From assembly GCA_035651755.1 (NCBI GenBank), contig DASRFA010000041.1:1-64000 (forward strand): 64,000 nt of DNA. Reading direction: 5' to 3'. Source of the DNA: DASRFA01 sp035651755. GTDB taxonomy: Bacteria > Desulfobacterota > Binatia > UBA12015. Positions 1 through 7,081 of the stretch are shown piece after piece. Each line of letters starts with the position of its first letter. The stretch's first letter is position 1. Under the pieces are notes generated by a model that ran no database searches, was not told the DNA's origin, and worked only from the letters and a program-made list of their open reading frames with translations. The position numbers and the translations under genes are program-made.

Positions 1-1334
1 TCGATGCCTGCGTCGCCGAGCTCCCGCGGCAGCCAGTCGCGCCGGACGCGGCCGATCCCGTGGTGGTGCGAGATCGTCGCGCCGCACGCGATCGTCGCCT
101 CCATCGCCGCCGACCACGCCCCGAGGTACATGCGCTCCTGCTCGGCCGGATCGCGCGACGCGCCGGCGAACGTGAAGTAGATGTTCACGCCGGTCGTGTA
201 GCCGTGCGACGTGTGGCCGCTCGCCGCGAGGATCCCCGGCACCGCGCGCACGCGCTCGGTGACCGCGCCGTAGAGCGCCCCGATCCGGTCCCACGTCGCC
301 GCGACCTCGATCGTGTCGACGACGAGCCCGTTCTTGAGGAGCGCCTCCCACGACGGCACCTCGTTCCGGTGACCGAGCCAATGCTCGAGCGGCGCGTCGC
401 CGATGAGCGAGCCGCCGCGCCGCGCGCAGGCGGCGCGCGCGGCGTCGAGCTCGATCTGGAGCGCGCCGGCCATCGCGCTCGTGCCCTCGCTCATGACGAG
501 AAGGAGCGGCGTCTTGTTCGGTACCCACTCGCCGAAGTTCCGCTCCGCCTCGATGCCGTCGTAGAGGCGGAGGACGGCGGGGCGCCAGCCCGCCTGCAGG
601 AGCTCGCGCGTGATCTCGAGCCCGTCGTCCCAGCTCGGGAGGAGCGCGGCGAACCCTTCCTGCCACGCGGGGCGCGGCGACACCTTCAGCGAGACCTCGG
701 TCACGATCCCGAGCGTCCCTTCCGATCCGAGGAAGAGCGAGCGGAGATCCGGCCCGGTCGCGGCGCGCGGCGCGGCGAACGTCCGCAGCACGCGGCCGCC
801 GGGCAGCACGACCTCAAGTGCGAGGACGAGGTCCTCGATGTTGCCGTAGCGCGTGGAGAGCTGGCCGGACGCGCGGGTCGCGACCCACCCGCCGACCGTC
901 GAGCGCGCGATCGACTGCGGGAAGTGCCCGAGCGTGAGCCCGTGCTCGTTCAGGAGCCGCTCGCACTCGGCGCCGTTCAGCCCCGCCTGCGCGACCGCGA
1001 CGAGCGCGTCGCGGCTCGCGCCGAGGAGCCGGCTCATGCGCGAGGTGTCGACGACGATCGCTTCGCCCCCCGGCCGCACGCCGCCGCAGACGCCCGATCC
1101 GAGACCGTACGGGACGACCGCGAGCCGATGCTCGTTCGCGACCTCGAGCACGCGGGCGACCTCGGCCGTCGACTGCGGAAACACGACGCACGCCGGCGAC
1201 TCCGCGGGGCGGCCGGCGACGTCGTGGATGGCCTCGAACGCCCAGTAGTCGTGCGCGCGCGCGCGCCGGTCCTCGTCCGAGGCGCTCACGCGGTCGGGCG
1301 GCAGGATGCCCTTCAGGATCTCGATCGCGCTCAC
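1..1334 (-). CDS. agpS: Alkylglycerone-phosphate synthase-like FAD-binding oxidase (C-terminus cut by window edge)
   Basis: The protein is read from a GTG at 1334 and stays open for 444 codons to the left edge. The start gives VSAIEILKGILPPDRVSASD, then an FAD-binding type 4 (VAO-type) domain: VVPYGLGSGVCGG near residues 74-85, STVGGWVATRASG near 145-157, YGNIEDLVL near 163-171 and a FLGSEGTLGIVTE segment. The last readable residues contain HHHGIGRVRRDWLP. The GGWV-TRASG...YGNIEDLV stretch and the late His cluster are characteristic of alkylglycerone-phosphate (alkyl-DHAP) synthase, which exchanges the acyl chain of acyl-DHAP for a fatty alcohol and makes the ether bond of ether lipids. glpD ends 19 nt upstream on the same strand, so the two are probably co-transcribed, and GlpD could supply DHAP. 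A glycolate or D-lactate oxidase of the same superfamily is the main alternative. Confidence 0.8.
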   Translation of the reverse strand, partial: MSAIEILKGILPPDRVSASDEDRRARAHDYWAFEAIHDVAGRPAESPACVVFPQSTAEVARVLEVANEHRLAVVPYGLGSGVCGGVRPGGEAIVVDTSRMSRLLGASRDALVAVAQAGLNGAECERLLNEHGLTLGHFPQSIARSTVGGWVATRASGQLSTRYGNIEDLVLALEVVLPGGRVLRTFAAPRAATGPDLRSLFLGSEGTLGIVTEVSLKVSPRPAWQEGFAALLPSWDDGLEITRELLQAGWRPAVLRLYDGIEAERNFGEWVPNKTPLLLVMSEGTSAMAGALQIELDAARAACARRGGSLIGDAPLEHWLGHRNEVPSWEALLKNGLVVDTIEVAATWDRIGALYGAVTERVRAVPGILAASGHTSHGYTTGVNIYFTFAGASRDPAEQERMYLGAWSAAMEATIACGATISHHHGIGRVRRDWLPRELGDAGI

Positions 1335-1353
1335 GGCAACCCCTCTCGCTGCG

Positions 1354-2856
1354 TCAAGCGTCGCCGGCCCGCCACGCGACGTCCTCGGCGATGCGCGCGC
1401 GGTAGCCCGCCACCTCGCGCTCCGCGCGCTCGCGGTCCCAGCCGAGGCGCCGGGCGAGGATCGCGGCGACGCGCTCCGCATCCGGCCCGCCGTTGCCGGG
1501 CGCGAAGAGGTTGCTGCGCGCGCGCCGCTCGAGCACGTCGGCGACGCAGAGCGCGCACTCCTCGTCGATCGCGTACGCGACGTCGGCGTCGCTCAGCTCG
1601 GTCCGGACGGCCGGGACCAGGGGGCCGTCCTCGACGAGCGGGACCTCCGCCGTCCGGCACTCGCCGGCCGCGACGCCGAGGCGCTCGACCACGGTGTCGA
1701 CCACGCGCTCCGCCATGCTGCGGTACGTGGTCAGCTTGCCGCCGGCGATCGAGAGCAGGCCGCCCGGCTCACTGATCACCTCGTCGCGGCGGGAGATCTC
1801 GGAGGGTTTCTTTCCCTCCTGGTGGACGAGCGGGCGGACGCCCGCCCAGGCGCCTCGCACGTCGCCGTACCCGATCTTCGCCCCGGGCACGACGCGGTTC
1901 GTCGCCTCGAGCAGGTAGTCGACGTCCTGGCGCGTGATCCGCGGCCGCTCCTCGGGCTCCGGGTAGTCGGTGTCCGTGGTCCCGATCCAGAGCACGTCGT
2001 GGAACGGCACGATGAAGACCGGACGCCGGTCGACCGCCTTCATGACGAGGACCTCCTCGAGCGGCAGGCGCTCGCGCGCGACCACGAGGTGAATGCCCTT
2101 CGTCAAGTGCATCCGCGCGCGGCCCTCGCCCGAAAGGCGGCGGACCACGTCGACCCACGGTCCGGCCGCGTTCACGACCGCGCCGCACGCGACCGTCAGC
2201 TCCTCGCCCGTGAGCTCGTCGCGGACGCGCACGGCGAGGCGCGGTGCGCTCGAGCGCGCGCCGTTGCCGCTGGCGGCCCCGGCGCCGACGCGCGCGCCGA
2301 GCGGCTCGATGCCGACCGCCGGCGCGTAGCTCGCGACCGCGGCGCCGTGGCGCTTCGCCGACTTGATCGTCTCGAGCGTCAAGCGCGCGTCGTCGGTCAC
2401 GTACTCGGTGAAGACCGCCGTTCCCTGGAGCTGCGAGGTCTCGATCCCGCCGACGTGCGCGACCGTCTCGTCGCGATTCCAGACCTCGTGGCGCTCGTCT
2501 TCCTCGAGCTGCACGAGCTTCTCGTACGCCCAGAGCCCGGCGCGGAGCTTCAGGAGGCCCGCGCTCGTGCGCCCGTGGACCGGCATCGCCATGCGCGCCG
2601 GGAACGCGAGGTGGGGCGCGATGCGGCGGAGCCGCCGACGCTCGACCGCCGCCTCGCGCACGAGCCCGATCTCGCCTTGCTCGAGATAGCGGATGCCGCC
2701 GTGGATCAGCTTCGACGACCGGCTCGACGTGCCCGACGCGAAATCGCCGCGCTCGACGAGGCCCGCTCGCAGCCCGCGCATGGCCGCGTCGCGCACGATC
2801 CCGGCCCCGGTGATGCCGCCGCCGATCACGAGCACGTCGACCCCTTCGCGCGCCAT
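1354..2856 (-). CDS. glpD: Aerobic glycerol-3-phosphate dehydrogenase GlpD
   Basis: A 500-residue FAD enzyme that oxidises sn-glycerol-3-phosphate to dihydroxyacetone phosphate at the membrane and passes electrons to quinone. The N-terminus carries the dinucleotide fold VLVIGGGITGAGIVRDAAMRG. It is followed by GTSSRSSKLIHGGIRYLEQG, typical of GlpD, and later by VNAAGPWVD and SIAGGKLTTYRSMAE. The C-terminal roughly 120 residues match the DAO_C region. I chose the ATG at 2856 because it sits seven residues before the FAD fold. The frame is open much further upstream, and a CTG near 2898 overlapping the stop of the zincin gene is possible. The length fits the family. An AGPS-like gene lies immediately downstream on the same strand, suggesting linked DHAP and ether-lipid metabolism. 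Confidence 0.92.
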   Translation of the reverse strand: MAREGVDVLVIGGGITGAGIVRDAAMRGLRAGLVERGDFASGTSSRSSKLIHGGIRYLEQGEIGLVREAAVERRRLRRIAPHLAFPARMAMPVHGRTSAGLLKLRAGLWAYEKLVQLEEDERHEVWNRDETVAHVGGIETSQLQGTAVFTEYVTDDARLTLETIKSAKRHGAAVASYAPAVGIEPLGARVGAGAASGNGARSSAPRLAVRVRDELTGEELTVACGAVVNAAGPWVDVVRRLSGEGRARMHLTKGIHLVVARERLPLEEVLVMKAVDRRPVFIVPFHDVLWIGTTDTDYPEPEERPRITRQDVDYLLEATNRVVPGAKIGYGDVRGAWAGVRPLVHQEGKKPSEISRRDEVISEPGGLLSIAGGKLTTYRSMAERVVDTVVERLGVAAGECRTAEVPLVEDGPLVPAVRTELSDADVAYAIDEECALCVADVLERRARSNLFAPGNGGPDAERVAAILARRLGWDRERAEREVAGYRARIAEDVAWRAGDA

Positions 2857-2894
2857 CGCGGCGAGGTCTGCCTGCCTGGTTTCGCGCGAGAAGC

Positions 2895-3395
2895 TCAGTA
2901 GCCCATCCCCTCGATCTCGCGATCGGACAGGCCGAAGAAGTGCCCGATCTCGTGAACCACCGTGCGTCGGATCTCGCGACGCAGGTGGTACTCGTCGCGG
3001 AAATCTTCCGTGAGCGGGAGATAGTAGATCACGACGCGGTCGGGCAAGGCGTTTCCGAAGCCGTCGCCGCGCTCGGAGATCGGAGTTCCCTGGTAGAGCC
3101 CGTAGAGCGAGTCCTCCGCTGGATCGAGCCCGAGGTCGAGCAGCGTCTCCTCGTCCGGCTCGTCCTCGACGACCACGACCGCGTTCTCGATGCGCCGGCG
3201 GATGCCCTCGGGGATCGAGTCGACCGCCTCGCCGACGATCTCGCGAAAGCGCTTTCTGCCGATCCAGGTGGCGGAACGACGTTCCTTCGACTCCGCACCG
3301 GTCCGGCCCGCGACATGGTCGCGCTCGGTCGAACGCTTCCCTTCGGGGGCGCTCGCCGGCGCCTGGATCGTTCGCCGCCATGGCCACCACGCCAT
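2895..3395 (-). CDS. Zincin-like metallopeptidase family protein (DUF1025-type)
   Basis: A 166-residue protein whose C-terminal half has the signature of the small zincin-like family: IPEGIRRRIENAVVVVEDEP, a run ending GLYQGTPISERG, PDRVVIYYLPL, and the zinc motif HEIGHFFGLSDREI near residues 148-161 (HExxH at 148-152). These proteins are usually 115-140 residues and of unknown substrate. The first roughly 40 residues (a Lys/Arg-rich stretch up to about WIGRKRFREI) look like an over-extended N-terminus, so the true start may be internal. It ends 38 nt before the chosen glpD start on the same strand, so it may be the first gene of the glpD-agpS unit. Cytoplasmic; no signal peptide is seen. Confidence 0.8.
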   Translation of the reverse strand: MAWWPWRRTIQAPASAPEGKRSTERDHVAGRTGAESKERRSATWIGRKRFREIVGEAVDSIPEGIRRRIENAVVVVEDEPDEETLLDLGLDPAEDSLYGLYQGTPISERGDGFGNALPDRVVIYYLPLTEDFRDEYHLRREIRRTVVHEIGHFFGLSDREIEGMGY

Positions 3396-3742
3396 GGGCA
3401 GGAAGGTACCACGCCGGCACTTTCTCGTCGGCTCGGCGCCGCGGGACGTGACCGCCGCCAGGAAAACCGGCGCTTTTACCCGATCCGCGGTGGCACCCCG
3501 CTTGCTCCGATCCGCGCCGAAGCGCCCGGGCGGTCGGGAAGCGGTGGTGGCGGAGTCGAGGGGACTCGGACGGGCGCGACGGCGTCGGCTGGCAGAGAGG
3601 TCGCCCCAGGGGTGGTGCGCGGGGGTTGACGAGGCGCCTCTCTGCCACCACCCGCGCCGCTGACCGGCGCAGGTCCGTCTCGCTCGCGAACCGACCCGTC
3701 AAGCGCGTTGCGCGCTACCGTCACGTCGTCTAACGCCGGCGC
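3396..3742. other. Divergent intergenic region with a strong inverted repeat
   Basis: No gene is supported here. The region separates the minus-strand zincin gene from the plus-strand F420 oxidoreductase and must hold both promoters. Its only notable element is an 11-bp perfect inverted repeat, TGGCAGAGAGG at 3590-3600 and its complement at 3637-3647. Four further base pairs (3602-3605 with 3633-3636) follow if T3601 is bulged. Reading frames across the region are shadows without family motifs. Confidence 0.6.
3590..3647. repeat. Inverted repeat, 11-bp perfect arms plus 4 bp
   Basis: TGGCAGAGAGG (3590-3600) is exactly complementary to 3637-3647, with 3602-3605 also pairing to 3633-3636. The loop is about 27 nt. 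It lies in a divergent promoter region and is therefore not a terminator of either neighbour. It could be an operator, a leader structure or a scar of a small mobile element. Confidence 0.6.
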
Positions 3743-4684
3743 ATGCCCGACACGACGACCCGCCGCGTGCGATTCGGAATCCAGACGCCGCAGGAAGGCG
3801 CGACCTTCGACGCCCTCGCCGCGCACTGGCGCGAGGCCGAGCGACTCGGCTACGACACCGTCTGGCTCGACGATCACTTCCACGGCGTCGTCACGCCGCC
3901 CGACGCGGATCAGCTCGAAGCCTGGGTCACGATGTCCGCGCTCGCGCGCGAGACCCGGACGATCCGCTTCGGCACGCTGGTCTTCTGCAACTCGTATCGC
4001 CAGCCTTCGCTCACCGCGAAGATGGCCGCCGCGATGGACGTGATCTCCGGCGGGCGCTTCGAGTTCGCGCTCGGCGCCGGCTGGTACCAGACCGAGTACG
4101 AGGCCTTCGGCTTCGACTTCCCCTCGATGGGCACGCGGCTCCGACAGCTCGAGGAGGGCCTCGAGATCTGCGTCAAGATGTGGTGCGAGGAGCAGCCCAC
4201 GTTCGACGGCAGCCACTACCGGATCGCGCGCCCGTGGAACCATCCGGCGCCGATCCAGAAGCCGCACCCGCCGATCCTGATCGGCGGCGGCGGCGAGAAG
4301 ATCCTCCTGAAGCTCGTCGCGCGCTACGCGCAGATCTGGAACATGGGCGGCTCGCCGGATCTCTTCCGCCGGAAGATCGCCGTCCTCGACCGCCATTGCG
4401 CCGCGATCGGGCGCGACCCGCGGGAGATCGAGCGCAGCTGGTTCGGCCCGCTCCTGATCGACGACGACGCCGAGCGCCTCGACCGGCGGCTCAAGAAGCG
4501 CGCGGAGCGCATGGGCGGCGCGGCCGACGACACCGCGATCGTCGGCACGCCGGATCGCGTGATCGCGCGCATTCGCGAGTTCGTGGACCTCGGGGTCACC
4601 CACTTCATCGCGATGTTCGGACGCGTCGACGACCTGCGCGCGACGCGCCTCTTCGCGGAGAAGGTGATCCCGGCGTTTCGCTGA
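3743..4684 (+). CDS. LLM-class F420-dependent oxidoreductase
   Basis: A 313-residue TIM-barrel protein of the luciferase-like monooxygenase superfamily. Diagnostic segments are RFGIQTPQEGATFDALAAHW at the start, GYDTVWLDDHF, RTIRFGTLVFCNSYRQPSLTAK, SGGRFEFALGAGWYQTEYEAFG, HPPILIGGGGEK and the late GTPDRVIARI. The RFELALGAGW..E...FG pattern and the IGGGGEK loop are typical of actinobacterial and deltaproteobacterial F420 enzymes of the TIGR03560 type. The substrate cannot be predicted. It is cytoplasmic. The ATG at 3743 is preceded by a GC-rich stretch without a good Shine-Dalgarno sequence, but the next methionine lies inside the barrel. msrA converges from the other side 21 nt after its end. 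A second member of this type lies at 61963 and a different LLM subfamily member at 41648. Confidence 0.88.
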   Translation: MPDTTTRRVRFGIQTPQEGATFDALAAHWREAERLGYDTVWLDDHFHGVVTPPDADQLEAWVTMSALARETRTIRFGTLVFCNSYRQPSLTAKMAAAMDVISGGRFEFALGAGWYQTEYEAFGFDFPSMGTRLRQLEEGLEICVKMWCEEQPTFDGSHYRIARPWNHPAPIQKPHPPILIGGGGEKILLKLVARYAQIWNMGGSPDLFRRKIAVLDRHCAAIGRDPREIERSWFGPLLIDDDAERLDRRLKKRAERMGGAADDTAIVGTPDRVIARIREFVDLGVTHFIAMFGRVDDLRATRLFAEKVIPAFR

Positions 4685-4705
4685 AGTCCCGGCTACGGCC
4701 GACGT

Positions 4706-5350
4706 TCAGCTCGCCGCGACGCCGACCGGGCACGCGACGCCCGTGCCGCCGAGCCCGCAGTACCCGCCCGGATTCTTCGCGAGATACTGCTGGTGGTACT
4801 CCTCGGCGTAGTAGAACTCGGGCGCCGGCACGATCTCGGTCGTGATCCGGCCGTAGCCGGCGGCGCGCAGGCGCTCATCGTACGCGGCGCGGGTCTCCTC
4901 GGCGGCGCGGCGCTGCGCTTCGCCGTGCGTGTAGATCCCCGACCGGTACTGCGTTCCGACGTCGTTTCCCTGGCGCATGCCCTGGGTCGGGTCGTGGCCC
5001 TCCCAGAAGACCGCCAGCAGGTCGCGGTAGGACACGCGCGCGGGATCGAACACGACCTGGACGACCTCGTTGTGTCCCGTCGAGCCGCTGCACACCTCGC
5101 GGTACGTCGGGTTCGGGGTGACCCCGCCCGTGTAACCCACCGCGGTCGTGTGGACGCCCGGCACCTCCCAGAACTTCCGCTCGGCGCCCCAGAAGCAGCC
5201 CATGCCGAAGAGCGCGATCTCGGAGCCCTCGGGAAACGGCGGCTCGAGCGGCGTCCCGAGCACGAAGTGCCGGCTCGGAACCGGCATCTTCTCGCTGCGT
5301 CCGGGAAGGGCCTCTTCCGGCGACGGCATCCGCAGCTTGTCGCGCCACAT
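4706..5350 (-). CDS. msrA: Peptide-methionine (S)-S-oxide reductase MsrA
   Basis: Reduces the S-epimer of methionine sulfoxide in proteins, using thioredoxin as reductant. The 214-residue product has the catalytic motif GMGCFWGAERKFW (nucleophile Cys52), then TAVGYTGG, PTYREVCSG(S)TGHNEVVQVVFDP, FWEGHDPTQGMRQGNDVGTQYRS and the C-terminal YYAEEYHQQYLAKNPGGYCGLGGTG. The last part carries a Cys in the position of a resolving cysteine. The sequence is complete and of normal length. The first roughly 40 residues form a family-variable N-terminal extension. No MsrB is fused or adjacent. It is transcribed toward the upstream F420 oxidoreductase. Confidence 0.96.
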   Translation of the reverse strand: MWRDKLRMPSPEEALPGRSEKMPVPSRHFVLGTPLEPPFPEGSEIALFGMGCFWGAERKFWEVPGVHTTAVGYTGGVTPNPTYREVCSGSTGHNEVVQVVFDPARVSYRDLLAVFWEGHDPTQGMRQGNDVGTQYRSGIYTHGEAQRRAAEETRAAYDERLRAAGYGRITTEIVPAPEFYYAEEYHQQYLAKNPGGYCGLGGTGVACPVGVAAS

Positions 5351-5396
5351 GCCGGGAATTCTGGATCAAGCGCCGAGGCGGCGCCAGTCTTCAACC

Positions 5397-5783
5397 CTAC
5401 GGCCGGGCGCAGTAGCGCGCGACCATCTCGAGGACCTGGTCGACGTCGACGGGCTTGCGGAAGGCCGGGACGGCGAGCGAGCGGCGCAGGTTCGCGATGT
5501 CGTAGACGCCCGAGAAGACGACGACCGGGATCCCCGCGAAGCGCGGGTCTTCGGCGAGGCGCGAGCGCAGCTCGATGCCGTCCATGCGCGGCATCGCGAC
5601 GTCGAGGAGGACGAGCGACGGGTGCAGGCCGGCCTCGAGCTTGTCGAGCGCGTCGCGACCGTCGGTGGCGTATTCCACCCGATACCCCGTCAGCTCTAAA
5701 ATCGCGCCCAGCAGGTCGCGGCTGTCGTCGGTGTCTTCGACGACCAACACCGGGTCCCGCGGAATGACGAACTGCTCCTGCAT
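5397..5783 (-). CDS. Stand-alone CheY-like response-regulator receiver (copy 1)
   Basis: A 128-residue single receiver domain without an output domain. VLVVEDTDDSRD provides the acidic pair, LVLLDVAMPRMDGIE carries the phosphoacceptor Asp61, VVVFSG gives the Ser/Thr switch position and FRKPVDVDQVL the conserved Lys-Pro. It resembles two other genes in this window (6665-7048 and 7738-8112), all on the same strand and sharing the block RP.L.LLD.AMPRMDG.EFR. No histidine kinase is adjacent, so the partner is unknown. Such proteins act as phosphorelay intermediates or protein-interaction switches. A TAAAAT -10-like hexamer lies about 40 nt upstream on the minus strand. Confidence 0.92.
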   Translation of the reverse strand: MQEQFVIPRDPVLVVEDTDDSRDLLGAILELTGYRVEYATDGRDALDKLEAGLHPSLVLLDVAMPRMDGIELRSRLAEDPRFAGIPVVVFSGVYDIANLRRSLAVPAFRKPVDVDQVLEMVARYCARP

Positions 5784-5979
5784 GACCTCGAGGTGCGACG
5801 GCGGAACGCCGGCGCGACGACCATTTTAGTCGAGTCCGGCGAAAAAGAACAGCCGCCGCGTGTCGAGCCTCGCGGCGAATCGCCGCGCCGACGAGCCGCG
5901 CGCGTGAGCGAGGAGAGAACGACGCCTCTGTGCCGCGCCGCGTCGCGCGTCCTCGAGCGTCATTTCGTCGACGGCCTCG

Positions 5980-5995
5980 AGGCACCATTGTTGCA
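5980..5995 (+). promoter_or_regulatory. Sigma-54 (-24/-12) promoter-like element
   Basis: AGGCACCATTGTTGCA matches the consensus TGGCACG-N4-TTGCW at 14 of 16 positions counting the N4, with GG and GC separated by exactly 10 nt. A start site near 6007 is expected, just before the hairpin at 6021-6042. An activator of the right type is encoded at 36163-37638. Confidence 0.6.
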
Positions 5996-6020
5996 CCCGT
6001 GTGACGTCCGAGGTGCAAGC

Positions 6021-6042
6021 GTCCGCGCCGTTCGGCGCGGAC
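6021..6042 (+). other. Leader hairpin (perfect 9-bp stem, GTTC loop)
   Basis: GTCCGCGCC (6021-6029) pairs perfectly with GGCGCGGAC (6034-6042) around a 4-nt loop. It falls about 14 nt after the start site predicted from the sigma-54-like element at 5980, so it would be near the 5-prime end of that transcript. Confidence 0.55.
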
Positions 6043-6131
6043 ACGACGCGTGCGCGCGTCCTCGGCGCGTGCGCCTCGTAGAAAGGAATCGTCGTGAAGA
6101 CGTTCTCGACAATCAGTACAGCTGTCGCATC

Positions 6132-6386
6132 ATGGTGGCTCTCGTCGGCCTCCTCGCGGGCGTCTCGCCGGCGAAGGACGAGCGCGAGATCGACCACGAT
6201 ACGCCGCCCGCCGTGAACGAGTCGACGAAGCCCGCAACGCAGAATCCCGCACAGGCGAAGGAACGCCCCTACGAGCCCGCGAGCGGGCTCGATCACGGAA
6301 CCGTCGGCGGCTCGGTCGATCGCACGGCGCCCGGTCCGACGGGTGGCAAAGGGGAGCCTGCGCCTCCGGGTCAGAACGCCCGCTAG
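6132..6386 (+). CDS. Small hypothetical exported protein, probably with a frameshifted signal peptide
   Basis: From the ATG at 6132 the frame encodes 84 residues: MVALVGLLAGVSPAKDERE, then a polar Pro/Gly-rich tail. The ATG lacks a ribosome-binding site. A GTG at 6094, preceded by GAAAGGA at good spacing, begins VKTFSTISTAVAS in another frame. Joining the two frames around 6130-6133 by a 1-nt change would give a textbook signal peptide (Lys near the start, hydrophobic core VALVGLLAG, cleavage after SPA). The sequence therefore probably contains a single-base error or a real frameshift. The mature part would be about 70 residues of unknown function. It lies downstream of the sigma-54-like site at 5980. 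Not recognised. Confidence 0.4.
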   Translation: MVALVGLLAGVSPAKDEREIDHDTPPAVNESTKPATQNPAQAKERPYEPASGLDHGTVGGSVDRTAPGPTGGKGEPAPPGQNAR

Positions 6387-6442
6387 CGCTCGGGTTCGGA
6401 CGCTCGCCGCACACTACGGCGAATCGTCGCGCGCGAAGAGCA

Positions 6443-6458
6443 CGGCATCGTTGTTGCA
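6443..6458 (+). promoter_or_regulatory. Second sigma-54 (-24/-12) promoter-like element
   Basis: CGGCATCGTTGTTGCA has GGCA and TTGCA at the correct -24/-12 positions with 10 nt between GG and GC. It shares GTTGCA or TTGTTGCA character with the site at 5980. The predicted start is near 6470. The only downstream plus-strand candidates before the hairpin at 6635-6669 are a short Pro/Glu-rich reading frame ending at 6639 and a possible non-coding RNA of about 200 nt. Confidence 0.5.
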
Positions 6459-6634
6459 ACCTCCCCGGGCTCGCGCTCGCGAACGACGGTCTTCGCGCCT
6501 TCCAGGTCGGTTTCCGCCCACCGCGCAGCGCACACCCGACCCGCGCGACGCGCTTTCGCTGCGCGAGTCCGACGACGCGATGGAGCCGGAGCCCGCGGAA
6601 GGCGACGGCATGCCGAAGCCGAAGGCGACCCCGC

Positions 6635-6669
6635 GCTGAGTCGGAGAGGGAACGCTCCGCCGACTCAGC
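6635..6669. terminator. Hairpin at the convergent junction, terminator-like without T-tract
   Basis: GCTGAGTCGG (6635-6644) pairs perfectly with CCGACTCAGC (6660-6669). It overlaps the stop of the short plus-strand frame (6637-6639) and the stop of the minus-strand receiver gene (6665-6667). That is the expected place for a bidirectional stop signal, although no T-run follows on either side. Confidence 0.5.
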
Positions 6670-7048
6670 CGCAGCGGCAGTGCTGGGCGACGATCGCGAG
6701 CAGCTGGCTCGCCTCGGCCGGCTTCTGAAACCCCGGGACCCGTAGCCGGCGGCAGATCTTCGCGACCTCGTACGCGCCCGAGAAGAGCACCACCGGCACG
6801 TTCGCGAATCGGGGATCCTCGACCTGCCGCGCGCGAAACTCGATCCCGTCCATGCGCGGCATGGCGATGTCGAGGAGGATCAGGCAAGGCCGCATGCCCT
6901 CTTCGAGCAGCAGGAGCGCCTCCTCGCCGTTCTCGGCTGACTCGACGCGGTAGCCGGCGACCTCGAGGATCGCGCACATCGTCTGTCGCGTGTCGAGGGA
7001 ATCGTCGACGACGAGGACGGGGCCATCGGACACGAGCGGTGACGTCAT
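6665..7048 (-). CDS. Stand-alone CheY-like response-regulator receiver (copy 2)
   Basis: A 127-residue single receiver domain. VLVVDDSLDTRQ provides the acidic pocket, LILLDIAMPRMDGIEFR the phosphoacceptor Asp60, VVLFSG the switch residue and FQKPAEASQLL the Lys-Pro. The C-terminus ends in an unusual Cys-containing QHCRCG. It is closely similar to the receivers at 5397-5783 and 7738-8112. It begins 33 nt after the stop of the MscS gene on the same strand, so the two are likely co-transcribed. An AGGAACGG sequence precedes the start. No output domain and no adjacent kinase. Confidence 0.92.
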   Translation of the reverse strand: MTSPLVSDGPVLVVDDSLDTRQTMCAILEVAGYRVESAENGEEALLLLEEGMRPCLILLDIAMPRMDGIEFRARQVEDPRFANVPVVLFSGAYEVAKICRRLRVPGFQKPAEASQLLAIVAQHCRCG

Positions 7049-7081
7049 GGCCCGTTCCTGCCCCCCGCCGCGCCCCCGCCC

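Larger units (their letters stand above)
5784..6131 (+). other. Intergenic region with sigma-54 promoter-like site and leader hairpin
   Basis: No convincing gene lies between the receiver gene and the small ORF at 6132. On the plus strand it holds a -24/-12 element (5980-5995), a perfect 9-bp hairpin (6021-6042) and a GAAAGGA ribosome-binding-like sequence just before a GTG at 6094. The layout looks like a promoter followed by a structured leader. Confidence 0.5.

Noticed and set aside
5826..6296. Minus-strand 156-codon frame in the gap upstream of receiver copy 1
   Set aside because: No motif, no ribosome-binding site, and it opposes the sigma-54-type promoter and small exported ORF.
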